A DNA stretch of 64,000 nucleotides from Flavobacterium sp. LC2016-23 (GCF_009674775.1 NZ_WKKE01000007.1:124001-188000); one strand, 5' to 3'. Shown: positions 34,201 through 43,120, numbered from the stretch's first letter. Numbers and translations are program-made. Notes: generated from the letters alone by a model not told the origin.

Positions 34201-35756
34201 TTACCAAAGGTGAAGCCGACGTTTTGCGTAAAGCGATGGGTAAGAAACAAAAAGACGTTCTGGATAAAATGAAACCTAAATTTGTGGAGCAGGCAGCAAA
34301 AAAAGGTCATGATGCAAAAATTCTGGAGAAAATCTGGAAAGACTGGGAAGCCTTTGCGAGTTATGCCTTCAACAAATCACACTCGACTTGTTACGCCTGG
34401 ATTGCGTATCAGACCGCTTATTTAAAAGCACACTACCCTGCAGAATATATGGCAGCGGTGCTTTCGAATAATATGAATGATATCAAGCAGGTATCGTTTT
34501 TTATGGAAGAATGTAAACGTATGGGGTTAGAGGTTTTAGGACCTGATGTGAATGAATCGTTTTATAAATTTACGGTAAATGATAATTATGCTGTCCGTTT
34601 TGGGATGGGAGCAATTAAAGGGGTAGGTTCAGGAGCGGTAGCAACAATTGTAGAAAACAGAAAAGACGGAAGATATAAATCTATTTTTGATTTGGCGAAG
34701 CGTATTGATTTACGTGCGGCCAATAAAAAAGCAATCGAGAATCTGGCTTTGGCCGGAGGATTTGATTCGTTTGAAGGAACAACAAGAGCCCAGTATTTTC
34801 ATGATGATGGCGATGGAATTACATTCTATGAAAAAGCGATGCGTTATGGAGCGAAATTTCAGGAAAACGAAAACTCATCGCAGGTAAGTTTATTCGGAGA
34901 AGCAAGTGAAGTCCAGATTGCTGAGCCAGTCGTGCCTCCTTGTGAAGACTGGAGTACCATGGAAAAGCTGGCAAAAGAAAAAGAGGTAGTCGGGATTTAT
35001 ATTTCCGGACATCCGCTTGATGATTTTAGGTTTGAAATGAAATACTTCTGCAATGCCCGACTGGAAGCGCTGAAAAGCATGGAATTATATGTGGGGAAAA
35101 ACCTGAATTTTGCCGGAATCATCAATAATGTACAGCATCGTGTCGCTAAAAACGGAAAAGGCTGGGCAGTATTTAATTTAGAAGGCTATGATGAAAGTTA
35201 CGAGTTTAAGATTTTTGGAGAAGAATACTTAAAATTTCGCCATTTCCTGATTCAGAATAATTTTGCTTTCCTGAAAATATTAATAAAAGACGGTTGGGTA
35301 AATCATGATACCGGTAAAAAATCGGAGCCGAGAATGCAGTTTGTTGAGATCAGGCAATTGCAGGATATTCTGGAAGCCTTTGCTAAAAAATTGGTTTTAT
35401 TGCTGAATATTAAAGACCTGAAAACTGAATTTATTCACAAACTGAGTCATTTATTCAATGAAAACAAAGGCGATAATACGGTTACTTTTGAAATCATGGA
35501 ATTAGAAAAAATAAAACGACTCGTGGCAGTAGAAACACCGACTGATTTTGAAGAAACCGAGGATGCTGTTTTTGCAGAGGAGAATGAAAATGAAGATGCA
35601 CCGCTCGAAGAAACTAAAATTCAGGAAGTAAATGAGGTTGAGGAAATTAAGGTAGTAACCAAATTAACGATGCCAAGTCGTCGATTGAAGATTAAGATTT
35701 CGACAGAATTGTTGCAGGAATTGGAAAAAATGCAGGTTAATTTTAAGCTCAACTAA
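31218..35756 (+). CDS. dnaE: DNA polymerase III alpha subunit with N-terminal exonuclease domain
   Basis: ATG 31218 is preferred to TTG 31203. Residues 1-~195 form a DnaQ-like DEDD proofreading exonuclease (FDTETTG with Asp6/Glu8, HNATADVEAT near the end). Residues from ~262 form a PHP domain (AHLHNHTQFSVLQST). The polymerase core follows (GPGRGSAAGSAVAYC, catalytic Asp689/Asp691/Asp693 in PDIDIDFDD), then a clamp-binding motif QVSLFG at ~1222, an OB fold (NLNFAGIINNVQHRV) and an acidic tail. Bacteroidota typically fuse exonuclease and polymerase this way. It is the main replicative polymerase. Confidence 0.95.
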   Translation: MYLIFDTETTGLPKRWDAPITDSDNWPRCIQIAWQLHDEMGQLIEHQDYLVKPDGFNIPYDAERIHGISTELAEADGITLAEVLEKFNIALSKTKFIVGQNLGFDVNIMGAEFHRMGVDSPMSAMPVLDTCTEVTASLLQLPGGRGGKFKLPTLTELHEYLFNKPFAEAHNATADVEATTRCFLELIRREVFTKEELDVPQDYFREFQNRNPQEFPLIGLKHINLKAASDKIREQLRALEGNTRQTTVSDSDRADFKAAKYAHLHNHTQFSVLQSTIGIGNIVAATAKNGMPAVAMTDTGNMMGAFHFVSAVMNHNKAASAKNKALVEAGEEPTETEIKPIVGCEFNVCDNHLDKSKKDNGNQVVLLAKNKKGYHNLAKMSSIAFTDGFYYVPRVDRKIIEQYKEDIMVLSGNLYGEIQSKILNIGENQAEEALIWWKEQFGDDFYLEVMRHNQEDENRVNKTLIEFSKKHNVKLIATNNTYYLNKEDANAHDILLCVKDGEKQATPIGRGRGYRYGLPNQEYYYKSQEEMKKLFADLPDAIINIQEIVDKVEIYSLYRDVLLPKFDIPEEFVVPEDEADGGVRGENKYLRHLTMVGAKKRYGEITESIQERLDFELLTISNSGYPGYFLIVQDFIAEARNMDVSVGPGRGSAAGSAVAYCLGITNIDPIKYDLLFERFLNPDRVSMPDIDIDFDDEGRGRVMDYVINKYGKNQVAQIITYGKMATKSAIRDTARVLDLPLFEADRIAKLIPAMMPSKWNLARFISENEDEVKKALRSDEFDNVKELIAIANEDDLAGETIQQAKILEGSMRNTGIHACGVIITPSDITNFVPVTTAKDSDLYVTQFDNSVAESAGLLKMDFLGLKTLTLIKDTVKLVKYRTGIDLDPDVFPIDDQETYALFQRGETVGIFQYESPGMQKYMKDLKPTVFGDLIAMNALYRPGPLEYIPSFVRRKNGEEEIKYDLDACEEYLGETYGITVYQEQVMLLSQSLADFTKGEADVLRKAMGKKQKDVLDKMKPKFVEQAAKKGHDAKILEKIWKDWEAFASYAFNKSHSTCYAWIAYQTAYLKAHYPAEYMAAVLSNNMNDIKQVSFFMEECKRMGLEVLGPDVNESFYKFTVNDNYAVRFGMGAIKGVGSGAVATIVENRKDGRYKSIFDLAKRIDLRAANKKAIENLALAGGFDSFEGTTRAQYFHDDGDGITFYEKAMRYGAKFQENENSSQVSLFGEASEVQIAEPVVPPCEDWSTMEKLAKEKEVVGIYISGHPLDDFRFEMKYFCNARLEALKSMELYVGKNLNFAGIINNVQHRVAKNGKGWAVFNLEGYDESYEFKIFGEEYLKFRHFLIQNNFAFLKILIKDGWVNHDTGKKSEPRMQFVEIRQLQDILEAFAKKLVLLLNIKDLKTEFIHKLSHLFNENKGDNTVTFEIMELEKIKRLVAVETPTDFEETEDAVFAEENENEDAPLEETKIQEVNEVEEIKVVTKLTMPSRRLKIKISTELLQELEKMQVNFKLN

Positions 35757-35775
35757 ATTTTAACAGTTAAAATTT
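35755..35775. repeat. AT-rich inverted repeat after dnaE
   Basis: AAATTTTAA (35755-35763) and TTAAAATTT (35767-35775) form a 9-bp inverted repeat around CAG at the dnaE stop. It is too AT-rich to be a confident terminator. Confidence 0.3.
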
Positions 35776-35902
35776 AAGAGGATGCGTTTTTTTTTAGTTA
35801 AAAATATGCATGCATAATACTTTTTTAGTAATATTGCTCGAAATTACAACGATTTCGCTACAAGTCTAACGAAGCAAACTGTAAGATTGTGTTAAAATAA
35901 TC

Positions 35903-35910
35903 TAAGTTTG
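35903..35910 (+). promoter_or_regulatory. Putative -7 promoter box of the outer-membrane protein gene
   Basis: TAAGTTTG matches TAnnTTTG, 23 bp before the ATG at 35934. No -33 TTG lies at the right distance. Confidence 0.35.
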
Positions 35911-35933
35911 TATAAATTAATTAAATCAGAATT

Positions 35934-36902
35934 ATGAAAAAGAACCTATTTTTATTAGGATTATTAGTTTGCTCTATGGCCACAATGGCGCAAACAGAAA
36001 AAGCAGACAAACCAGAAAGCTGGTATTTTAAATTGGGAGGGTCATATTTCAATCAAACGGCTTCAACTGAGTTTCCAGTTGTTGGAGGTCAATTGCCAAA
36101 CAGAGATGTTTATGTAGGTACTTTAGCAAATAATAAATTAGCTTCAAGAGAAAGTGTTACAGGATCTTTCGGACAGGGTTTCAGAAGTGGGATTACTGCA
36201 GGTTATAGATTTTCTGCACGTTTAGGGGTTGAGATGGCTGCAAACTATTATGTTAGTAACGAAAAAACGATGTCTCAAACAACGAATAGACTTATTTCAT
36301 ATAATCCAGCTAACAGTCCGGCAGCTACATACGTAAGTTTTACTGCGGAAGGAGAAATTAAAGCTTTTGATTTAGCTCCTGCAATTGTAATGTTTTTAGG
36401 TGAATCTCATGGTTTTGAGCCATATACTAAAGTTGGAATCATTGTTCCTATCCATGGTACATTAGATATTAAAACGGATAGACAATATACAACGTTCGTA
36501 GGTGCTAATCAGGTTGCTTTAACAGATGCATATTCAAAAGATGTTGTGAAACCAAATCCAACTCTTGGATTCATGGCATCTTTAGGTACTTCTTATAAAT
36601 TAGGAAAACATATTTCTGCTTTCGCAGAATTAGAGTATCGTAACTTTACTGTACACGGAAAAACGAAAGAAACAGAAGTATACACTGAAAACGGAGTAGA
36701 TAAATTGAATACTACAACTTCATTTAGAGCAGCATCATATTCTGCTAATCATACTAAATATGTAGATCATTTAGACGGAAGCTCTAATAATAAAGATTAT
36801 AATCCAGCCGGATATGATTCTACTAAACCAATGAACGAATTAAGTTCTTATGTTGGAATTTCAGGTTTAGGTTTGACTTTAGGTCTTAAATACAGCCTTT
36901 AA
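35934..36902 (+). CDS. Outer-membrane beta-barrel protein (OmpA-barrel/porin-like)
   Basis: The 322-residue protein has a signal peptide ending at MATMAQ. Alternating hydrophobic strands follow: WYFKLGGSYFNQTAS, FRSGITAGYRFSARLGVEMA, FDLAPAIVMFLG, TLGFMASLGTSYKLG. It ends LGLTLGLKYSL, the aromatic/Leu-rich C-terminal strand typical of outer-membrane barrels. It should be a small non-specific barrel or surface protein; no ligand is evident. It is followed by an exceptionally strong terminator, fitting high expression. Confidence 0.8.
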   Translation: MKKNLFLLGLLVCSMATMAQTEKADKPESWYFKLGGSYFNQTASTEFPVVGGQLPNRDVYVGTLANNKLASRESVTGSFGQGFRSGITAGYRFSARLGVEMAANYYVSNEKTMSQTTNRLISYNPANSPAATYVSFTAEGEIKAFDLAPAIVMFLGESHGFEPYTKVGIIVPIHGTLDIKTDRQYTTFVGANQVALTDAYSKDVVKPNPTLGFMASLGTSYKLGKHISAFAELEYRNFTVHGKTKETEVYTENGVDKLNTTTSFRAASYSANHTKYVDHLDGSSNNKDYNPAGYDSTKPMNELSSYVGISGLGLTLGLKYSL

Positions 36903-36923
36903 TTCTAAGAATTTATAGTTTAC

Positions 36924-36963
36924 AAAAAAGAGGATATTCGAAATAGAATATCCTCTTTTTTTT
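36924..36963 (+). terminator. Strong intrinsic terminator
   Basis: A perfect 16-bp stem (AAAAAAGAGGATATTC, 36924-36939, with its inverse at 36946-36961) closes a 6-nt loop and runs into T residues. It ends the outer-membrane protein transcript. Confidence 0.93.
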
Positions 36964-36978
36964 GGTTTTATATTTTTG

Positions 36979-37067
36979 TTGTCATTTCGAGGCACGAGAA
37001 ATCACATCCAATATTCGACAACAGTGCGTTCAAAGCGTGTGTGATTTCTCGTGCCTCGAAATGACAA
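36979..37067. repeat. 28-bp perfect inverted repeat
   Basis: The arm starting TTGTCATTTCGAGGCACGAG (36979-37006) is exactly inverted at 37040-37067 around a 33-bp spacer. It lies between two convergent genes, beyond the terminator. Similar TCATTTCGA-type palindromes occur in other Flavobacteriia (recalled, not searched). Confidence 0.9.
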
Positions 37068-37094
37068 ATTGTGGAGAAAAATGTTTTTTATGAT

Positions 37095-38087
37095 TTATTT
37101 CGAATTTCTAAATTCTTTCAACACTTCATCAATAACCCAGGTTGTTCTTGCTGCTGAGGTTCCTTTTGAGGGAGAAACTCCTTCGTTGCCCAAAAGTTCG
37201 GCAACAACGGTTTCTATAAAAGGCTGCTGAATATGAAGCGGATTTTCGATCGTAATAGTTTCTTTTTCCCCGTTTGTATATTGAATATGAATCGGGTCAT
37301 TTCCGAAAGTAGAGAAAGAGATTTTCCCTTTATCACCTACGATTTCAGTATTGTCATAACGTTCAAAACTGGCAAAATTCCATAAACCGGTTCCATGAAT
37401 GCCGTTTTCGAATAAAAAAGACATCGAAACCGAATCTTCGGCAGGATAAGCGAGAAGCTGAGAAGTCGCATGTCCGCGAACCGATTTGATCGGACCAAAA
37501 ACAAAGTCCAGAAAATCTAAAGTATGGCAAGCCAGATCAACAAAAATACCACCTCCCGAAATATGAGGTAAAACGGTCCAGGGTAAATTAATATCATCGT
37601 CGTATCTTTTTTCAAAAGGATGATATAAAACACAATTTACATGTCTGATTTTGCCTAATTTATTTTGATCTATGAGTTCTTTTATTTTTAAAAATCTTGG
37701 CAGACTTCTTCTGTAATAGGCAACAAATAAAGGTACATTATGTTCTTTGCATGCACTTATCATTTCGTTGCATTCTTCAAAGTTCAATGCCATTGGTTTT
37801 TCTACATACACCGGTTTTCCGGCTTTGGCACATAAAATTGTATATTCTTTATGAGAGGATGGAGGAGTAGCAATATAAGCGGCATCGACTTCCGGATCGT
37901 TAATTAAGTCTACTGCATTCGAATACCATTTTGGAACATTATGACGTTTGGCGTAATCTTCGGCAAGGGCAGCATCCCGGCGCATTACAGCTACTAAAGC
38001 TGAATTTGGAGCTTTCTGGAAAGCAGGTCCGCTTTTAACTTCGGTTACATTCCCACAACCTATTATTCCCCATTTTACAATTTTCAT
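37095..38087 (-). CDS. Gfo/Idh/MocA family oxidoreductase
   Basis: The 330-residue enzyme has the NAD(P)-binding motif WGIIGCGNVTEVKSGP at the N-terminus. The family signature EKPMALNFEECNEMI contains the Lys conserved in this superfamily. A C-terminal alpha/beta substrate domain follows, with PHISGGGIFVDLACHTLDFLDF giving the catalytic His region. It should oxidise or reduce a sugar or cyclitol derivative. No sugar-pathway genes are adjacent, so the substrate is open. Confidence 0.9.
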   Translation of the reverse strand: MKIVKWGIIGCGNVTEVKSGPAFQKAPNSALVAVMRRDAALAEDYAKRHNVPKWYSNAVDLINDPEVDAAYIATPPSSHKEYTILCAKAGKPVYVEKPMALNFEECNEMISACKEHNVPLFVAYYRRSLPRFLKIKELIDQNKLGKIRHVNCVLYHPFEKRYDDDINLPWTVLPHISGGGIFVDLACHTLDFLDFVFGPIKSVRGHATSQLLAYPAEDSVSMSFLFENGIHGTGLWNFASFERYDNTEIVGDKGKISFSTFGNDPIHIQYTNGEKETITIENPLHIQQPFIETVVAELLGNEGVSPSKGTSAARTTWVIDEVLKEFRNSK

Positions 38088-38212
38088 TTTTCGGTTTTTT
38101 AGTTTCCCAAATTTAAAAAAAGGTTTGCCACTAATGGCACGAATTTTCGCGAATTATTTATTTTGTAGCGGAGTAAAAAAATTCAGTTGCTAATACATGA
38201 ATTATTTTTTCT

Positions 38213-38277
38213 CGCAGATCTTGCAGATTTAGCGGATTTTTTTCGAACAGAATCTGCTAAATCTGCGAGATCTGCGG
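38213..38277. repeat. CGCAGATCT-type inverted repeat
   Basis: The arms at 38213-38238 and 38251-38277 (about 26 bp, two mismatches) contain the words GCAGATTTAGC and GCTAAATCTGC. It is the first of several palindromes filling 38088-38641. Open frames in this gap are repeat artefacts. Confidence 0.8.
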
Positions 38278-38365
38278 GAGTAAATTATAATAAAAATTCA
38301 AAAAGAATAGCCACGATTTGCACGAATTATTTTCACGCAGATTTAAGCAGATGTACACAGATTTT

Positions 38366-38513
38366 ATTTTACCGCAAAGCACGCAAAGTTTTTGTATCGG
38401 CTTGGTTGGTAAAAACACAAAGTTCGCAAAGCGGGGTCAATACAAAGCTTTGCGAACTTTGCGGTTTCTGAAGATACTTTCTATGTACAATTTTGCGTGC
38501 TTTGCGGTAAAAT
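38366..38513. repeat. Nested inverted repeats (ACCGCAAAGCACGCAAA family)
   Basis: The outer 22-bp perfect arms are 38366-38387 and 38492-38513. The inner 14-bp perfect arms AAAGTTCGCAAAGC (38419-38432) and GCTTTGCGAACTTT (38447-38460) sit inside them. The transcript of either strand could fold into a long double stem. The family recurs at 40806-40904. Confidence 0.85.
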
Positions 38514-38641
38514 TAAAGTAGCCCTTGGCAAAATAAACGCACAGATTATAAAAATCATTTAAATCTGTGGCAAAAAATAACCACGAACGCACAAAAATAA
38601 TTCGTGAATTCGTGGCTAGTTAAAATTAAAAGACTAAAGTT

Positions 38642-40750
38642 TTACTTTTTAGGCAAAGTTTTAAATCCCATATTGTAAAGCGTGAACGCCTGAATGTCTA
38701 CATTTTCCTGAATCGTGGCCGCAACAGATTTTCCTGCTCCGTGACCGGCTTTTACATCAATACGGATTAAAACAGGATTGTCTCCCGTCTGTTTCTCCTG
38801 TAATTCGGCAGCAAATTTAAAACTGTGCGCAGGAACAACACGATCATCATGGTCTCCTGTCGTCACCATAGTGGACGGATAGTGTACGCCTTTTTTAACG
38901 TTGTGAACCGGTGAGTATCCTTTTAGGTATTCAAACATTTCTTTGCTGTCCTGAGCAGTTCCGTAGTCAAAAGCCCAACCTGCTCCGGCAGTAAAAGCAT
39001 TGTAACGCAGCATGTCCATAACTCCAACAGCCGGTAGGGCTACTTTCATCAGATCAGGACGCTGCGTCATTGTGGCACCTACTAATAAACCTCCGTTTGA
39101 TCCTCCGCGAATGGCTAAGAAATCAGATGAAGTATATTTTTGGGCAATCAGATATTCGGCAGCAGCAATGAAATCATCAAATACATTTTGCTTTTTCAGT
39201 TTGGTTCCTGCATCATGCCATTTTTTTCCATATTCGCCCCCGCCTCTTAAATTGGCAACAGCGTATACACCGCCGTTTTCCATCCAGACAGCATTTGCAA
39301 TACTGAAACCCGGCGTCAGGCTAATATTGAATCCGCCATACCCATAAAGGATGGTCGGGTTTTTACCATTTAATTTCAATCCTTTTTTATAGGTGATAAT
39401 CATCGGGATTTTTGTTCCGTCTTTTGAAGTATAGAAAACCTGTTTTGATTCGTAATCGTCACTTTTGAAGTCTACAACAGGCTTTTGATAGATTTCTGAT
39501 TTCCCTGATTTAGGATCAAAAGAAAAGATAGTTCCGGGAGTCGTATAGTTTGTAAAGCTGTAATACAGAATTTTTTCTTCCTTTTTTCCGCCAAATCCTC
39601 CTGCAGTTCCAACCGCGGGAAGTTTGATTTCACGAACTAATTTTCCGTTGTAATCGTATTGCAGTACCAGTGAAACAGCATCCTTGGTATAATTTGCAAA
39701 GAAATATCCGGAACCCGTTGAAGGGGCTAAAACATTTTCGGTTTCTTTGATGAAATCTTTCCAGTTTTCCGGTTTTGGATTGCTTACGTCTACCGTAACA
39801 ATGCGTTTGTTTGGTGCGCCTAAATCAGTATCGATAAACAGTTTACTGCCTTCATTTTCAATAATACTGTTATCGCTGTTAAAGTTGTCCACAATGGTAA
39901 TAATCGGACTGTCCGGTTTGGATAAATCTTTAATGTATAATTCATTTCCGTACGTAGAATTGGCTGCCGAGATCACCAGGTAGCGATCATCTTCTGTAAC
40001 ATAACCGCCAACATATCTTCTTTTCTGATCGGCTCCAAAAATTATTGTATCGTCTTTTTGAGAAGTGCCTAATTTGTGGAAATACAATTTATGCTGATCT
40101 GTTTTGGCAGATAATTCGCTTCCTTTTGGTTTATCATAACTGGAATAGTAAAAACCTTCATTTCCTAACCAGGAAACACCGCTGAATTTGACATCAACGA
40201 TAGTATCTTCTAAAACTTTTTTCGAAACAGCATCAATGATAATCACTTTTCTCCAGTCGCTTCCGCCTTCAGAAATGGAGTACGCTGCTTTGGATCCGTC
40301 TTTAGAGAAATTTAAACCACCCAGTGAAGTTGTCCCGTCTTTAGAAAAAGTATTGGGATCCAAAAAGATTTCATCTTTACCCTTTTCTCCTTTTCTGTAA
40401 ATTACCGATTGGTTCTGAAGTCCGTTGTTTTTCGAATAATAGGTAAATTTTCCTTCTGTAAAGGGGGCACCTATTTTTTCGAAATTCCAAAGTTTTTCCA
40501 TTCTTTTTTTAAGCTCTTCGCGAAATGGGATTTTATCTAAATAACCGTAAGTTACTTCATTTTCAGCCTTTACCCAGGCCCCTGTTTCTGCTGATTTGTC
40601 ATCTTCAAGCCAACGGTACGGATCATTTACTTTCGTATCAAAGTAAGTATCAATTGTTTCTCCTTTTTTGGTTTCGGGGTACTGAATTTTATTTTGTCCA
40701 AATGAAATTCCTGCGGTTGTAATAGCCATTATAAGAATTGTTTTTTTCAT
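38642..40750 (-). CDS. Secreted prolyl oligopeptidase (S9A)
   Basis: The 702-residue protein has a signal peptide (MKKTILIMAITTAGISFGQN). A seven-bladed propeller region follows (PYRWLEDDKSAETGAWVKAE is the family N-terminal motif). The C-terminal alpha/beta hydrolase carries Ser551 (RGGSNGG), Asp635 (DHDDRVV) and His670 (KAGHGAG), with the spacing of the porcine enzyme. It cleaves short peptides after proline in the periplasm or outside. It has no operon partners and is flanked on both sides by repeat-filled gaps. Confidence 0.95.
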   Translation of the reverse strand: MKKTILIMAITTAGISFGQNKIQYPETKKGETIDTYFDTKVNDPYRWLEDDKSAETGAWVKAENEVTYGYLDKIPFREELKKRMEKLWNFEKIGAPFTEGKFTYYSKNNGLQNQSVIYRKGEKGKDEIFLDPNTFSKDGTTSLGGLNFSKDGSKAAYSISEGGSDWRKVIIIDAVSKKVLEDTIVDVKFSGVSWLGNEGFYYSSYDKPKGSELSAKTDQHKLYFHKLGTSQKDDTIIFGADQKRRYVGGYVTEDDRYLVISAANSTYGNELYIKDLSKPDSPIITIVDNFNSDNSIIENEGSKLFIDTDLGAPNKRIVTVDVSNPKPENWKDFIKETENVLAPSTGSGYFFANYTKDAVSLVLQYDYNGKLVREIKLPAVGTAGGFGGKKEEKILYYSFTNYTTPGTIFSFDPKSGKSEIYQKPVVDFKSDDYESKQVFYTSKDGTKIPMIITYKKGLKLNGKNPTILYGYGGFNISLTPGFSIANAVWMENGGVYAVANLRGGGEYGKKWHDAGTKLKKQNVFDDFIAAAEYLIAQKYTSSDFLAIRGGSNGGLLVGATMTQRPDLMKVALPAVGVMDMLRYNAFTAGAGWAFDYGTAQDSKEMFEYLKGYSPVHNVKKGVHYPSTMVTTGDHDDRVVPAHSFKFAAELQEKQTGDNPVLIRIDVKAGHGAGKSVAATIQENVDIQAFTLYNMGFKTLPKK

Positions 40751-40805
40751 AGTAAAAGTTTATGGTTCTAACAAAAATAGCACTTTTTGTGGGATGATTA
40801 AAAAA

Positions 40806-40904
40806 TTAACCGCAATGTACGCAAGGAGTTTTTCGCAAGGTTCGCAAAGTTTACAATAAAGCTTTGCGAACCTTGCGCTATTCCTTGGCGCACTTTGCGG
40901 TTAA
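40806..40904. repeat. Long imperfect hairpin (AACCGCAA...GCAAGGTTCGCAAAG family)
   Basis: About 47-bp arms on each side of a short loop, with scattered mismatches. The inner arms contain CGCAAGGTTCGCAAAG and CTTTGCGAACCTTGCG. It lies between the prolyl oligopeptidase start and the TonB receptor stop, and is related to the element at 38366-38513. Confidence 0.85.
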
Positions 40905-40912
40905 AACAAAAA

Positions 40913-43120
40913 TTACAAATTGAAATTCACTCCCAGAACAATGTTTCTTCCAATGTTCGGAATACCGTCTGTTTTTAATCTGGAGAGATGTGCAATGTAT
41001 TTTTTATCGAATAAATTATTTCCATTCAGATTAATATCGAAGGCCGTTTTACCAAGTTTAACCGTTCCTCCAAAACCTAAATTTACCAGCGTATACCCTT
41101 TTGATGCGGTTTCGAAACCACTCACATTATCCTGATCAAAAGTAGAGGAAACGTTCAGGGATGCAAATCCTTCCTCTAACCAATTTTTGATTTTGAATTC
41201 CGTTCTAAGCGTATTATTCCAGTTATTAGCCGGAATTAACGGTAAATAATCATTGTTGTCTTTTTTTCCGGTTACGGTTTCAAAGCTGGTTTCAAAGTGC
41301 AGCCAGTCTAACGGGTGCGGGTGAAAGTGAAAACCAACTTCACCGCCGTATAGTTTGGCATTATCCTGAATATAGGCAAAAACATCATTGTCCTCTAAGG
41401 TTTGGCCTGTTGGGGAAGTATAGATGTAATTGTTGATATGATTGTAAAATCCGTTGATGAAAAATTCAAAATGCGAATTTTTATATTCCAGGTTCAAATC
41501 GGTCTGAACGTTTTGCTCGGTTTTTAAGGCAGCGTTTCCAATTTCGTATCTGTTGGTTCCTTCGTGAACACCATTTGACGTTAATTCGGCTAAGTTCGGT
41601 GCTCTGAATCCGGTAGCAACATTCAGGCGAAGGGTTAGCGGTTCAGCCAGTTTGGTTTTATAGCCTAATGAAGCATTAAAGCTGTCAAAAGAGCGGTCTA
41701 AAGCCTGAAAATAACCTTCTTCGTCTACAATCCCGTGAGCCTCAGAAGTAACATTTCGGTTATCAAAACGCAATCCGGCCTGAATAACATTACTGTTCCA
41801 TTCGTAATTTGCGGTTCCAAAAACCCCAAAATCATTGGTAGTGGCATCCGGAATTAAGTATTCTTCTCCCGAATTGGTATTCGTCTGGTGCATTCCCTGC
41901 ACGCCAAGAATAGTTTCAATTTTGCCAAATTTCGGGAAATGGTATTTTGCATTATAATTTAAAGTGTTCAGCTTCATGTGCAAAGACGCTGTATTGCTGT
42001 CTTCAAATTCACTTCGGTCATTCGAAATGTAACCTAAGTCAACATCTAATTTCGAATTTTCGAAAAAGATCACGTTGTTTAAACTCAATAAGTGATTGAA
42101 AATTCCCTGTCTCGGAAATTGTGTGTCTTTGCTTGAAGACTGTTCCGCAATTCCGTCTTCGGGAATACCGATATCCAATTTATTGTAATTGTATCGTAAC
42201 ACACTTGAAAAAGTCGAGTTGCTGTATCCGATTCCGGTTTTAAAATCCGTTTCGTTGTAACGCGAATTGGTTACACGGTCTCCGTCGGCAATTTTGTAAT
42301 CGGAATGCGTATTGAAACTTCCGCGCGCTAGAAATTTCCAGTTGTCAGTAGACGTTTTCAGTCCAATAGATGAATTACTTCCTTGTGTATTGGTAAAATA
42401 TTTTTGACTGAAATTGGCTTTGAAAGTATTCGCATCAGCAAATTTTTCAGGGTTAAAGTACAAAACGCCACCCAAAGCATCAGAGCCGTACAATAAAGAA
42501 GCAGGGCCTTTAATGACTTCAACGCTTTCGATTCCGGCATCATTTAAGCCTAAGCCATGTTCATCTCCAAACTGTTGGTTCTCGATACGAACGCCTTGCG
42601 AATACACCAAAACACGATTCCCGCTAAGACCTCTGATTACCGGCTTCCCGATAGAAGTTCCCGTTGAAATCTGAGAAACCCCCGGAATGGTTGCCAGACC
42701 TTCTATTAAAGTTGAGGTTCCTTTTTGCTGTAATGTTTTGATGCTTTCATGTTCTACTTTCATAACGTTTTGCGATTGCAGTTTGTTGAAAGGCGTAGAA
42801 ACAATTACTTCATCCATTTCAAAAATAGATTCCAGTAATGTGACGTCCAGCGTATTCTCTTTTGCCGGTTTGGCAATCGTTTTATTTTGCGTGGTGTAAC
42901 CGACAAAAGTAAAAGAAAGGCGTAAGTTTCCGTTTGGAAGATTAGTGATTTCATATTTTCCGTTGGCGTCAGTGGTGGTGCCTTTATGTAATTCCGGAGC
43001 GTAAACAGAGACTCCCGGCATAGGCTGGTTTTGAAGATCGGATACAGTTCCGGAAACGGAATTTTGAGCTGAAAGCAGCCCGGAAAACCCTAAAATAAGG
43101 GCTAATATTAGTTTTTTCAT
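40913..43120 (-). CDS. TonB-dependent receptor, possibly for metal uptake
   Basis: The 735-residue outer-membrane receptor has a signal peptide and a CarboxypepD-like domain (NSVSGTVSDLQNQPMPGVSV). The plug domain follows (TLIEGLATIPGVSQISTG, VEVIKGPASLLYGSDALGG), then a 22-strand barrel ending VLGVNFNL. It imports a ligand using TonB energy. Histidine-containing loops (QQFGDEHGLGLND, FHFHPHPLDWLHF) and the His/Cys-rich upstream gene on the same strand hint at zinc, copper or a metal chelate. That is inference, and siderophore or cobalamin types are not excluded. Confidence 0.88.
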   Translation of the reverse strand: MKKLILALILGFSGLLSAQNSVSGTVSDLQNQPMPGVSVYAPELHKGTTTDANGKYEITNLPNGNLRLSFTFVGYTTQNKTIAKPAKENTLDVTLLESIFEMDEVIVSTPFNKLQSQNVMKVEHESIKTLQQKGTSTLIEGLATIPGVSQISTGTSIGKPVIRGLSGNRVLVYSQGVRIENQQFGDEHGLGLNDAGIESVEVIKGPASLLYGSDALGGVLYFNPEKFADANTFKANFSQKYFTNTQGSNSSIGLKTSTDNWKFLARGSFNTHSDYKIADGDRVTNSRYNETDFKTGIGYSNSTFSSVLRYNYNKLDIGIPEDGIAEQSSSKDTQFPRQGIFNHLLSLNNVIFFENSKLDVDLGYISNDRSEFEDSNTASLHMKLNTLNYNAKYHFPKFGKIETILGVQGMHQTNTNSGEEYLIPDATTNDFGVFGTANYEWNSNVIQAGLRFDNRNVTSEAHGIVDEEGYFQALDRSFDSFNASLGYKTKLAEPLTLRLNVATGFRAPNLAELTSNGVHEGTNRYEIGNAALKTEQNVQTDLNLEYKNSHFEFFINGFYNHINNYIYTSPTGQTLEDNDVFAYIQDNAKLYGGEVGFHFHPHPLDWLHFETSFETVTGKKDNNDYLPLIPANNWNNTLRTEFKIKNWLEEGFASLNVSSTFDQDNVSGFETASKGYTLVNLGFGGTVKLGKTAFDINLNGNNLFDKKYIAHLSRLKTDGIPNIGRNIVLGVNFNL

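Noticed and set aside
38187..38521. Overlapping open frames of 67-94 codons in the gap after the Gfo/Idh gene
   Set aside because: They are produced by GC-richer nested palindromes; the translations contain repeated DLADLADF- and SAKSAR-type strings and match no protein pattern.
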